This document shows, one piece after another, positions 7,733 to 14,704 of a stretch of DNA of 14,704 bases. Each line of letters starts with the position of its first letter. The stretch's first letter is position 1. The notes beneath the pieces are model-generated. The model ran no database searches. It saw nothing but the letters and a program-made list of their open reading frames with translations, and was not told where the DNA came from. The translations under genes were made by a program, and so were the position numbers. This stretch comes from CAG-582 sp964636965 (GTDB lineage: Bacteria > Bacillota_I > Bacilli_A > RF39 > UBA660), in NCBI GenBank assembly GCA_964636965.1, contig CAZWST010000040.1, positions 1-14,704 on the forward strand, in the 5' to 3' direction.

Positions 7733-7750
7733 GGTTTGAAATATCTTTTT
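7717..7750. terminator. Terminator of the surface-protein operon
   Basis: AAAAGATATTTCA (7717-7729) pairs perfectly with TGAAATATCTTTT (7737-7749) around a seven-base loop. On the minus strand it directly follows the stop codon of the last operon gene and ends in a T-rich tract. The stem is nearly the same as those at 6904 and 13053. Confidence 0.75.
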
Positions 7751-9131
7751 AATCTGCTCCTACAACTGTAAAGGAAGACCCTGCTAGGAAAGTCCCAGCG
7801 CTATAAGATGTTATAGCTCTAAAATAGTAAGTTTTTGATTTTTCGGCGGAATATGTAAAATCTGAAGACCAATTGTACATATAAGTGCCTGCGTCATTTG
7901 CTTCACTTCCTGTTTTTATATCTGTCCAATTGCTATTATCTGTAGAAACTTGAATTTTATGAGTTACGGTTGCTGCCGACGTGTGTGAATGATCCATAAA
8001 GAAATAGCTTATATGATATGATGAATGATTTGACATTGCACCAACACTAGTTGTTTTACTTGATGTTTGAGTAGCACCATTTATACTCTTCTTATATTTC
8101 ATCTCGGATTTGTTTGGAGCGTATGTACCAGCAACGCCAAATATTGATACTCCCTTTTTTATATTTCCTGCTACTAAATTTGCATCTCCTTTTATTGTCT
8201 GTACTCCTGATAAATAATTACCTGATGCTATTGTTTGATTAGATGTACTTGGAGTATATGTTGTTGCTCCTTTACTTGGTATTGTTCCCGTTATCTTATT
8301 TCCTTTTACATATGCTGTCTTATCTTTTAAAATATTAGCCGCAACCGCATTTGCATCGCTTGTGTATGTTCCATCTACACCTAATAAATTAGATCCACTT
8401 GCTATACGTGGAGCTAGCTCACTTTTTTTTCCAAAGATAAAGTTAGTGGTACTATCAAAGTATCCATTGTAGTTACTCTTGAATGTTACCATCTCGTTTG
8501 TAGTGTGGCCACCAGAGTAAGTATACGTTCCATTTGTAGCAAGGGTGCCGTTTGAACCATTTATCCAAATATGCTGACTAGAATAATTATTCATACTTCC
8601 AGTAACTTTCGCACCATTAACATATGCTGTCTTTCCGCTCAAAATATTTGCTGCTGCTGCATTCGCATCACTTGTGTATGTTCCTGCTACTCCAAATATA
8701 CTTTTTCCTTTTGCTATATTTTCTGCTACTAGGTTGGCATCTCCTTTTATTGTTTGTACTCCTGATAAATAATTACCTGATGCAATTGTTTGGTTAGATG
8801 TACTTGGAGTATATGTTGCGGCTCCTTTACTTGGAATGTTTCCAGTTATAGTTTGACCTTTTACAAGTGCTGTTTTACCATTTAAAATATGATTAGCTGT
8901 AGCATTACCTATTCCATTAATTCTATCTATCTCAGTTTGTTTATCATTTACCTTAGTATATAAATCATCTAGTGCTTCATTTACTGTTGTTGCAGTTGAT
9001 CCACTGTTGGAGTTATCATATGTTACTCCATTAGAAGGTAATGCATATACAGTTGTCGTTATAAATACGAAGAATACTAAAAAACCATCTATAATATTTC
9101 TTAGTGTTGATTTGATATTGTCTTTTTTCAT
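7749..9131 (-). CDS. Secreted fibre-like repeat protein A
   Basis: A Lys/Arg start and a hydrophobic stretch (about 14-30) ending in VYA form a signal peptide or anchor. After it come VNEALDDLYTKV (50-61), probably a coiled-coil oligomerisation segment, and then repeats of a module of about 80 residues. That module reads NILxGKTAYVNGxKITG, TYTPSTSNQTIASGNYLSG, and QTIKGDANLVAGNI with IFGVAGTY; it is frequent in Firmicute phage tail fibres. Residues 82-152 are one copy and about 256-337 another, with an aromatic- and glycine-rich insert (about 181-245) between them. The last ~120 residues (from about 341) differ and contain HKIQVSTDNSNWTDI, resembling a beta-sandwich tip. It is the last gene of a four-gene operon, 14 bases after its paralogue. 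No phage gene is nearby, so a cell-surface adhesin or appendage is inferred. The ribosome binding site is AGGTGA. Confidence 0.8.
   Translation of the reverse strand: MKKDNIKSTLRNIIDGFLVFFVFITTTVYALPSNGVTYDNSNSGSTATTVNEALDDLYTKVNDKQTEIDRINGIGNATANHILNGKTALVKGQTITGNIPSKGAATYTPSTSNQTIASGNYLSGVQTIKGDANLVAENIAKGKSIFGVAGTYTSDANAAAANILSGKTAYVNGAKVTGSMNNYSSQHIWINGSNGTLATNGTYTYSGGHTTNEMVTFKSNYNGYFDSTTNFIFGKKSELAPRIASGSNLLGVDGTYTSDANAVAANILKDKTAYVKGNKITGTIPSKGATTYTPSTSNQTIASGNYLSGVQTIKGDANLVAGNIKKGVSIFGVAGTYAPNKSEMKYKKSINGATQTSSKTTSVGAMSNHSSYHISYFFMDHSHTSAATVTHKIQVSTDNSNWTDIKTGSEANDAGTYMYNWSSDFTYSAEKSKTYYFRAITSYSAGTFLAGSSFTVVGAD
8613..9103. repeat. 491-bp direct repeat, copy in fibre gene A
   Basis: By line-by-line comparison this stretch is identical to 9713-10203 at a constant offset of 1100 bases. 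It encodes residues 11-173 of protein A: signal segment, coiled-coil motif and first stalk module. Confidence 0.9.
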
Positions 9132-9145
9132 ATTTTCACCTACTA

Positions 9146-10231
9146 TTAATAACCATATAAATAGCTATAGGTATATACGGTAGAGTTTACGTTCCTAATT
9201 TCGAAGCTATTATCAGTAATATTGGTTAAAAAATATCCACCTTGCTTAACAAGAATGTTGTAATTATTGTCTGTCAAATATACTCCAATACCAGCATTAT
9301 CTTCGTAGGAAGTTAAACTCTTTGTGGGTCTTACAACAATAATTATTTTGGGTTTTCCTTTTGTAGTAACTTTCTGATTGCCATTACTATAACCAAATGT
9401 TGTAGTTCCAGTTTCGACTTTCTCTATATTTACTAATCCAGCTAGATTAGCTATACCTATAATTTTATTTCCATTTACATAGGCTGTTTCTCCTTTTTTT
9501 ATATCTGATGCTGTAGCTGTTGCATCATTTGTATATGTACCAGTCACACCAAATATACTTTTTCCTTTTGCTATATTTCCTGCTATTAAATTTGCATCTC
9601 CCTTTATTGTTTGTGCTCCTGATAAGTAATTTCCTGAGGAGATACTTTGATCTTTTGTATTTGGTGTATACGTTGTAGCTCCTTTATTTGGTATTGTTCC
9701 AGATATCTTACTACCATTAACATATGCTGTCTTTCCGCTCAAAATATTTGCTGCTGCTGCATTCGCATCACTTGTGTATGTTCCTGCTACTCCAAATATA
9801 CTTTTTCCTTTTGCTATATTTTCTGCTACTAGGTTGGCATCTCCTTTTATTGTTTGTACTCCTGATAAATAATTACCTGATGCAATTGTTTGGTTAGATG
9901 TACTTGGAGTATATGTTGCGGCTCCTTTACTTGGAATGTTTCCAGTTATAGTTTGACCTTTTACAAGTGCTGTTTTACCATTTAAAATATGATTAGCTGT
10001 AGCATTACCTATTCCATTAATTCTATCTATCTCAGTTTGTTTATCATTTACCTTAGTATATAAATCATCTAGTGCTTCATTTACTGTTGTTGCAGTTGAT
10101 CCACTGTTGGAGTTATCATATGTTACTCCATTAGAAGGTAATGCATATACAGTTGTCGTTATAAATACGAAGAATACTAAAAAACCATCTATAATATTTC
10201 TTAATGTTGATTTGATGTTACTCTTTTTCAT
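9146..10231 (-). CDS. Secreted fibre-like repeat protein B
   Basis: Residues 1-173 equal those of protein A except Asp4 to Ser, so signal segment, coiled-coil motif and first stalk module are the same. A second stalk module follows (about 174-232) with SGTIPNKGATTYTPNTKDQS and a third, incomplete one (about 233-262). The C-terminal ~100 residues are unrelated to those of A; they hold VNIEKVETGTTTFGYSNGNQ and a Tyr-rich end (TVYTYSYLYGY), looking like a compact beta-rich tip. It starts eight bases after the lipoprotein stop with a weak site (TAGGC), so it is probably translated by coupling. The design of common stalk and different tip suggests two receptor specificities, as in tail-fibre pairs, but the ligand is unknown. 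Confidence 0.8.
   Translation of the reverse strand: MKKSNIKSTLRNIIDGFLVFFVFITTTVYALPSNGVTYDNSNSGSTATTVNEALDDLYTKVNDKQTEIDRINGIGNATANHILNGKTALVKGQTITGNIPSKGAATYTPSTSNQTIASGNYLSGVQTIKGDANLVAENIAKGKSIFGVAGTYTSDANAAAANILSGKTAYVNGSKISGTIPNKGATTYTPNTKDQSISSGNYLSGAQTIKGDANLIAGNIAKGKSIFGVTGTYTNDATATASDIKKGETAYVNGNKIIGIANLAGLVNIEKVETGTTTFGYSNGNQKVTTKGKPKIIIVVRPTKSLTSYEDNAGIGVYLTDNNYNILVKQGGYFLTNITDNSFEIRNVNSTVYTYSYLYGY
9713..10203. repeat. 491-bp direct repeat, copy in fibre gene B
   Basis: Identical to 8613-9103. The adjacent sequence diverges at once on the inner side, where the tips begin, and by scattered changes at the first ten codons. Confidence 0.9.
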
Positions 10232-10239
10232 ATATTTGC

Positions 10240-10635
10240 CTACTCTGTTACTTCAAAATCAAGTGAGGCATAATTTGATAGACTACTTCCATAAGAACAG
10301 CTTATTACGCGCTCTCCTCCAGCTTCAATTGTTTCATTTACATATCCATATAAGATTGCAAGTTCAGTTCCAGCTGAGTCTTTAACATGAATTAAAAATT
10401 CATTTATGTATCTTTCTTCAGAAGCTATATTTTTAATATTAATATCAAAAACAGAATTATTATTTTCAAAATTTACTGAATTTGTTGTAAATTCAAAACT
10501 ATCTGCTTGTACAGTTTTAGTTTCTGGTGTTTTAGTTTCTTCCTTTGGTTGTTGATTGTTTTCTTTTTTATTTCCGCATCCTGTTACAATAAAAACACAA
10601 AATAACATGATTACAAATATTTTTAAATATTTCAT
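10240..10635 (-). CDS. Small lipoprotein in the surface operon
   Basis: The 131-residue product begins with a hydrophobic signal ending in the lipobox VTGC (17-20), so Cys20 should be lipidated and the protein held on the outer face of the membrane. A polar linker rich in Lys, Glu, Asn and Thr (about 21-44) follows, then a beta-rich domain (about 45-131) with SVNFENNNSVFDINIKNIAS and a Gly-Gly turn. This resembles the FxLYD/immunoglobulin-like domains of Firmicute lipoproteins, but I cannot assign a named family. It lies 11 bases after the 692-residue gene, and its AGGAGA site overlaps that gene's TAG stop. A role as membrane-proximal partner of the secreted proteins is inferred from the operon alone. 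Confidence 0.85.
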   Translation of the reverse strand: MKYLKIFVIMLFCVFIVTGCGNKKENNQQPKEETKTPETKTVQADSFEFTTNSVNFENNNSVFDINIKNIASEERYINEFLIHVKDSAGTELAILYGYVNETIEAGGERVISCSYGSSLSNYASLDFEVTE

Positions 10636-10646
10636 TATTGCATCTC

Positions 10647-12725
10647 CTATCTTAATCTCGTATATAAATCATCTATAGCTTCTTGGACATTAGTTACTGA
10701 TGGTGCTAGAGGATTAGTATATTCTAAATCAGCTGCTGCAAATGCTATTTTACCAATTGTTCCAGTAGTCTTATTACTGTAATTGTGTCCATCATAAACA
10801 ACAGCAATTATTTGTGAATACTCATCACTAGGTTCACTATAACTAATATCTAAATTCCCACTTACTTGATACCATATATTCTCTTCTGCTTTTGTTGTTG
10901 GTGTTATATCAGTGCATTCTCCAGGTGAATCTTTTGTTCCACAAGTTTTACTTAAATTAATATTACTTAAGCCTGGTCTTGTTGTTTTAATGTAGAATGT
11001 TGGAGTTTCAACACCTGTTCCATCAAAATTAATTTTTGCAGTTTGTCCAAGATAATAATCTCCTGTTTCGGATTCTATATTATCAAATGTTATAACTGGA
11101 TTATGAATTTCATTAGTTCTTACTTCTCCAGTTTTGCAAACACGCTCATTACCAGCAAAATCATCCACACATATTTTATAATTATATAATTGATTATTTG
11201 TTAATTCAGTAAATGTACATACTCCATTTCCAATTACACCTTGGATACCATATTCATTATTTTCTCCGATTTCACAAATAGTATTTTTTATTCCAGAATA
11301 ATTATCTGTTGCTTTATAATTGATAGATATTTTGTTAGATGATGGATTAGTACTTAAAATATCTAATGTTGGATTGGAATAATCTAATTTAACTATTTCA
11401 GGATTAGACCAATTACTTAATGTATTATTCTTAGAAACAGTTCTATAGTAAACATATTTTGTACCTTCAGTATTTATTTCTAATTCATTATTAGTAGTTC
11501 CATTTTCTACTATAGTACTTAAATCATCTACAGGAGTATCAGATATATAATATTGATAATGATCTACATTACTTAAGGCAGATCCTTCTTTTTCTAGTGT
11601 AATAGTTGCTTTTCTTTCGTTAATGTATTCATCACTTCCTCCAGTTAAAATTGGAGCAGTTGGTCTTTTATTATTAACTACTATAGTTACAGTTTTACCA
11701 TCTTCTAATACGTATTCAAATCTATTTTCTCCTGGATATAATGGTTTTATTCCCAGACCATCTATTTCAACTGAGTTTTCATTAGTATCAACGTTATATT
11801 CAAGTACGCCGTTATCATTTAAAACTTTTTCTATTGTATTATTTCCAATCTTTATTGAAATAGTTTCAATTGATTCTGTTTTATTAAATTCTATATTATT
11901 TATTTGATTATTTTCACTTGTTGCTTTTCCAGAAGTAGAAGTTGTTATAGTTATTTTATCTGATGCATATTTTTTAATCTCTTCTACAGTCATATTTTTT
12001 ACTTCTTCAAGTGTATATTCATCAAATATATATACATCTTGGGTTCCTTCTGCTAAATCATCTGCATAAATATTACCTTCTAAATCAGTTTGTGTATAAT
12101 GAATTCCATTACCGGATATTATAACTACCGGTTTATCTTTAATTGGTATATTATCTTTATCAGTTATACTTCCTGAAAAACTATAATCCCCTGGTTTTTC
12201 ATATATTATAGGTCTTTCATCTAAATCATCTACTTCTGCTTCTGCTGCATTAGCATCCATATTAATTAAAAAGTCAAAAGTATCATCATTAGTTAATGGT
12301 TTTTTTAATGTAAAAGTAATATAACCTATCCCTTTATCATTAAATGAAACAGTGTCATTTTCATATTCTTTTCGCATCTCAACATTTATATATTCATTAT
12401 CAAGAGTGCTAGCATTATAATTTAAATCTACTCTTGCATCATATTGAGTACTTGAATTTGATATTTCATATTTTAATACAACTTGTTCACCAACATTAAT
12501 TAGTTTTTCTGACTGAAATGTTATATGTTTTCCATCTGGTGAAATAAACTCATTATGTTTAACATCATTTAGATAGACATTGGAGAAATAAACATCAAAG
12601 TCATTTGCTTTAAAACCAATATTCATTTTTCCCGTTAAAAGTAATGAGGTTGTAAGTGACGCAAATCCTACTATTAAAAATGAAATTAAAATAAAGATAT
12701 ATTTTCTATGTCTTATTTTATTCAT
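10647..12725 (-). CDS. Large anchored multidomain surface protein
   Basis: First gene of the operon, 692 residues. Residues 9-31 form a hydrophobic signal or anchor after a basic start. About 42-160 is a beta-rich domain (FDVYFSNVYLNDV, LKYEISNSS). About 180-235 resembles a CnaB/carboxypeptidase regulatory-like fold (FSGSITDKDNIPIKDKPVVI). Several immunoglobulin- or fibronectin-like stretches follow (about 285-450 and 455-660, with DNYSGIKN and DDFAGNERVC). The last domains hold pairs of Cys (484/503, 519/530, 595/604) that could form disulfides. No LPXTG sorting signal is present. The C-terminal end, VTNVQEAIDDLYTRLR (677-692), matches the segment near the N-terminus of both fibre proteins. 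GGGAGG lies nine bases before the ATG. Binding target and exact function are unknown. Confidence 0.85.
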   Translation of the reverse strand: MNKIRHRKYIFILISFLIVGFASLTTSLLLTGKMNIGFKANDFDVYFSNVYLNDVKHNEFISPDGKHITFQSEKLINVGEQVVLKYEISNSSTQYDARVDLNYNASTLDNEYINVEMRKEYENDTVSFNDKGIGYITFTLKKPLTNDDTFDFLINMDANAAEAEVDDLDERPIIYEKPGDYSFSGSITDKDNIPIKDKPVVIISGNGIHYTQTDLEGNIYADDLAEGTQDVYIFDEYTLEEVKNMTVEEIKKYASDKITITTSTSGKATSENNQINNIEFNKTESIETISIKIGNNTIEKVLNDNGVLEYNVDTNENSVEIDGLGIKPLYPGENRFEYVLEDGKTVTIVVNNKRPTAPILTGGSDEYINERKATITLEKEGSALSNVDHYQYYISDTPVDDLSTIVENGTTNNELEINTEGTKYVYYRTVSKNNTLSNWSNPEIVKLDYSNPTLDILSTNPSSNKISINYKATDNYSGIKNTICEIGENNEYGIQGVIGNGVCTFTELTNNQLYNYKICVDDFAGNERVCKTGEVRTNEIHNPVITFDNIESETGDYYLGQTAKINFDGTGVETPTFYIKTTRPGLSNINLSKTCGTKDSPGECTDITPTTKAEENIWYQVSGNLDISYSEPSDEYSQIIAVVYDGHNYSNKTTGTIGKIAFAAADLEYTNPLAPSVTNVQEAIDDLYTRLR

Positions 12726-12749
12726 TAATTATATCCTCCCTATAATATA

Positions 12750-12778
12750 ATAGTAATTTTTTATTAACGTATTGTCAA
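12750..12778 (-). promoter_or_regulatory. Promoter of the four-gene surface operon
   Basis: A consensus TTGACA (12778-12773) lies 17 bases from TACTAT (12755-12750) on the minus strand, just before the GGGAGG site of the 692-residue gene. No other convincing promoter is seen within the operon. Confidence 0.65.
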
Positions 12779-12783
12779 TACGT
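12767..12783. promoter_or_regulatory. Perfect 17-bp palindrome, candidate operator
   Basis: ACGTATTG-T-CAATACGT has 8-bp perfect arms and a single central base. It covers the -35 box of the surface operon and lies about 50 bases before the divergent XRE-family gene. Binding there would block the operon promoter. The length and symmetry fit an HTH dimer, so the neighbouring regulator is the first candidate. Confidence 0.55.
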
Positions 12784-12833
12784 CTTAATACTATTTTTTA
12801 ACATTTTTGTGTATTATCAAATTGGCGAAGAGA

Positions 12834-13076
12834 ATGAAATTTTCAATTAAAGACTATGATGCTAAGGACATAATTAGGTTTATTAGAGAATATACTGGGC
12901 TTACTCAAAAACAATTTGCACAGAAAATAAATAAATCATATGATTGGGTTCAATCAACAGAATTAGGTAGATTAAATTATAAATTTGAAGATTTAATTGC
13001 TATATGCAATTTATTTAATTTAAATATAACTATTGAAGCTGTTAAAGAAAAAGAAAAGATATTTCAAGATGCTTGA
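12834..13076 (+). CDS. Small XRE-family HTH regulator
   Basis: This 80-residue protein is essentially one Cro/C1-type helix-turn-helix domain (about 12-66). The core is LTQKQFAQKINKSYDWVQST, followed by ELGRLNYKFEDLIAICNLF, whose Glu and helix 4-5 layout are typical. Nothing beyond the DNA-binding domain is present except a short basic tail. I chose the ATG at 12834; a TTG at 12807 is also open but would only add residues unlike the family. The ribosome binding site is weak. It is divergent from the surface operon and separated by about 110 bases that include the palindrome, so repression of that operon, and perhaps of itself, is inferred. Its 3' end is part of a terminator shared with the glycosyltransferase gene. 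Confidence 0.82.
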   Translation: MKFSIKDYDAKDIIRFIREYTGLTQKQFAQKINKSYDWVQSTELGRLNYKFEDLIAICNLFNLNITIEAVKEKEKIFQDA

Positions 13077-13087
13077 AATATCTTTTT
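13053..13087. terminator. Bidirectional terminator between the XRE and glycosyltransferase genes
   Basis: AAAAGATATTTCAAG (13054-13068) pairs perfectly with CTTGAAATATCTTTT (13072-13086) around a three-base loop, with T runs after it in both directions. The stop codons of both genes are within the hairpin, and the two coding ends overlap by 13 bases. Confidence 0.82.
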
Positions 13088-14143
13088 ATTTTGTAATAGT
13101 CTTTCGTCTTTTGGATTTATGATAAGTGCACGATCTATATAGAATAATGCTTCGTCTTTCATTCCTAAATAATAATAGCTTATTGATAATAGATCATCTA
13201 TTGTTGAATCCCAACAGAATGGTTCATTTATATAAATCATTTCATTTTTTAAAATACTTTTTGCTTTTATACAATTTTTTATTACTTCAAAGTAATTTTT
13301 TGCATTGTATTCAAGTAATGCAAGTTCAACGTAACCTTCTCTTTGATTGGGACTTTCTTTTATTGCCTTATTTAGCCACATTCTTGCCTCTTCTATTCTA
13401 TTTAGATTTAAATAACATCTTGATATATATCGCATTGATGCTGATCTTTCTTCTTTCCATGTGGCACTTTTTAAACTTAGATGTTTAAGTAGTGTATCAA
13501 TAGATTTATTCCATTCTTTATAATACATATATTCTCTTCCAAGATAATGCATATTTCTATCATTAGTTGGATTTTCTTTTACTGATAATTCAAGAAGTGG
13601 TAAATAACTCGATCTTGATTTTGTTTTATCAGGATAATGATTTAAAACTATATTAGTATTTTCAGATATTATTTCATTTTCTAAAGAACACTCTAAAACT
13701 TCGTGTACTGGGTGTATCCATTTATAATTATGTCTGTCATGTATTTTTTCATAAAGAAAAGTTACGATTGGCTTATTATTATCATCAATTGCCCAGTTAT
13801 ACTTATAACGCATTCTATTAGAATTATTCCAAGTTTTTTCTAATTTATCTCGCCATCCTTTGTTTAGGACTTCATCTAAATCTGTACAAACACAGATATC
13901 TGTATCTAATGGTACTAAATCTAGACTCTTATTCCTAGCTACATCAAATCTCCATGGAGTTATGATTTCTTGTGTAACATTTATACCATGCTCTTTTAGT
14001 TTTTCAACAGTATCATCGGTTGAACCTGTATCTAAAACGTATATTTCATCTGCTTCCTTCATTGATTCATACCATCTATCGACAAATGCACTTTCATTTT
14101 TTGATATGGCGTATACTACTATTTTTAGCTTAGTCGTCTCCAC
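13064..14143 (-). CDS. Family 2 glycosyltransferase with TPR repeats
   Basis: The N-terminal half is a GT-A fold: KIVVYAISKNESAFVDRWYE, the nucleotide-binding VLDTGSTDDT, PWRFDVARNKSLD, and the metal-binding DLDE after CVCT. The C-terminal half has TPR helices (from about RNMHYLGREYMYYKEWNKS, through CYLNLNRIEEARMWLNKAI and YYYLGMKDEALFYIDRALI). GT2-TPR enzymes include protein glycosyltransferases such as SunS, with the TPR part binding the acceptor. The frame stays open to 14251, but those codons lie inside the collagen-like gene read out of frame (QLDQ repeats). I take the GTG at 14143, which gives 359 residues and overlaps the collagen stop by 14 bases. The spacing from AGAGGA is long, so the start is uncertain. 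Glycosylation of the co-encoded collagen-like protein is a reasonable inference, not shown. Confidence 0.88.
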   Translation of the reverse strand: METTKLKIVVYAISKNESAFVDRWYESMKEADEIYVLDTGSTDDTVEKLKEHGINVTQEIITPWRFDVARNKSLDLVPLDTDICVCTDLDEVLNKGWRDKLEKTWNNSNRMRYKYNWAIDDNNKPIVTFLYEKIHDRHNYKWIHPVHEVLECSLENEIISENTNIVLNHYPDKTKSRSSYLPLLELSVKENPTNDRNMHYLGREYMYYKEWNKSIDTLLKHLSLKSATWKEERSASMRYISRCYLNLNRIEEARMWLNKAIKESPNQREGYVELALLEYNAKNYFEVIKNCIKAKSILKNEMIYINEPFCWDSTIDDLLSISYYYLGMKDEALFYIDRALIINPKDERLLQNKKIFQAS

Positions 14144-14660
14144 ATCTACAACAATTTCCTCTAGGTCCAGTTGCACCTGTTGCTCCAGTTGCTCCTGTTT
14201 GTCCAGTTGGTCCAGATTGGCCAGTTGGTCCGATTGGTCCAGTTGGCCCAATTAAACCTTGAATACCTTGTGGTCCTGTTTCTCCATCTACTCCATCGTA
14301 TCCTTTTGGTATTACGAAATCTAATACGTGGTTAGGTGCTCCAGTTACATCTGTAACTGATGCATTAGTTCCAGCATCCCCTGTAGTTGTATTTCTTACA
14401 GTTATAGTATCACTAGCACCAGTTGCTCCGGTAGGTCCGGTTACTCCTGTTGCACCAGTTGCTCCTGTTGGTCCTGTTGGTCCTTGAGGTAAAACTAAGT
14501 TAAGCACGAAGTTTGGTGCAGCACCTGTTATTGTAGCTGATGCATTAGGTCCTGTTGTGACAGTTCCAATTGTGAAGTTAGCTCCAGGGCCAGTTGGTCC
14601 TGTTTCTCCAGTTGCTCCTGTTATACCTGTTGCTCCAGTTGGCCCAGTTGGTCCAGTTGC
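14130..14660 (-). CDS. Collagen-like repeat protein, 5' end incomplete
   Basis: The open frame gives 176 residues with three Gly-X-Y tracts dominated by GPTG and GATG, as in BclA-type exosporium or phage-fibre proteins. Two related inserts of about 35 residues separate the tracts: NFTIGTVTTGPNASATITGA, ending in NFVLNLVLPQG, and ITVRNTTTGDAGTNASVTDV, ending in NHVLDFVIPKG. The protein ends in a Cys-rich tail, RGNCCRCGDD. No signal peptide or start codon is visible: in frame upstream the tract meets a TAA at 14663-14661, followed by non-collagen sequence to the edge. A GTG at 14507 is available but would start inside an insert. The likely causes are a truncated gene or a faulty assembly at the edge. 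Translation seems coupled to the glycosyltransferase gene. Confidence 0.8.
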   Translation of the reverse strand, partial: ATGPTGPTGATGITGATGETGPTGPGANFTIGTVTTGPNASATITGAAPNFVLNLVLPQGPTGPTGATGATGVTGPTGATGASDTITVRNTTTGDAGTNASVTDVTGAPNHVLDFVIPKGYDGVDGETGPQGIQGLIGPTGPIGPTGQSGPTGQTGATGATGATGPRGNCCRCGDD

Positions 14661-14704
14661 TTAAGGTTTGAAGTGACACAGTTGTTTTTCCTAGTGTTTA
14701 TAAG

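Noticed and set aside
7749..10231. Prophage tail region
   Set aside because: The fibre modules resemble phage proteins, but both have signal segments, and no capsid, tail, integrase or lysis gene is in the window.
12784..12833. Promoter for the XRE gene
   Set aside because: TATTAT at 12812 has no acceptable -35 box or TGn element, so I cannot support a specific promoter on the plus strand.
14144..14251. Longer N-terminus (MGQLDQ...) for the glycosyltransferase
   Set aside because: These QLDQ-type repeats are the collagen codons GGA-CCA-ACT read in another frame; the family normally begins close to KIVVYAISKNE.
14160..14660. CRISPR-like or tandem DNA repeat array
   Set aside because: The short repeats have 9-base codon periodicity and encode Gly-Pro/Ala-Thr, with no constant repeat and spacer layout.
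1..14704. Mycoplasma-type code with TGA as tryptophan
   Set aside because: TGA ends the XRE and glycosyltransferase frames at the proper family lengths, and conserved tryptophans are TGG.

Overview
The window looks like a chromosomal segment of a low-GC Gram-positive bacterium (Firmicutes, class Bacilli in the broad sense, probably an uncultivated gut lineage). The signs are very AT-rich coding DNA, TTGACA/TATAAT and TGnTATAAT promoters, strong AGGAGG-type ribosome binding sites, and the Bacillus-type order mrnC-rlmB-sigH-secE-nusG. TGA is used as a stop at two genes and tryptophan is TGG, so the code is the standard bacterial one and not the Mycoplasma code.

Region 1 (1-3103, minus strand) is housekeeping: mrnC, rlmB and sigH (almost no spacing, one operon), then an unrecognised 279-residue gene with its own strong promoter, secE with a long lysine-rich N-terminal extension, and the first codons of nusG at the window edge. 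In Bacillus subtilis the same run also carries cysS, yacP and rpmG; none of these is present here.

Region 2 (3217-6936, plus strand) is the most unusual gene. It encodes about 1232 residues that begin as a complete sigma-70 factor (regions 1.2 to 4, roughly the first 275 residues). About 950 more residues follow, in which at least six segments repeat the layout of a sigma region-4 helix-turn-helix at a spacing of about 70-90 residues. I know no established family with this architecture. It converges on an exonuclease III gene and shares a bidirectional terminator with it.

Region 3 (7717-12834) is a four-gene surface operon on the minus strand: a 692-residue anchored multidomain protein, a small lipoprotein, and two tandem secreted fibre-like proteins. 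The two fibre genes share 491 identical bases at their 5' ends but have unrelated C-terminal tips. The operon starts at a TTGACA promoter whose -35 box lies inside a perfect 17-bp palindrome, next to a divergent small XRE-family regulator.

Region 4 (13064-14704, minus strand) has a collagen-like protein (three Gly-X-Thr tracts separated by two related beta-rich inserts) overlapping a family 2 glycosyltransferase with C-terminal TPR repeats, a likely modifier of surface proteins. The collagen frame is broken by a stop near the right edge, where the sequence stops looking like collagen.

Three terminators (6904, 7717, 13053) share nearly the same A/T-rich stem built on AAAAGATATTT, and two promoters are embedded in terminator hairpins. 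This suggests compact, stereotyped transcription boundaries.
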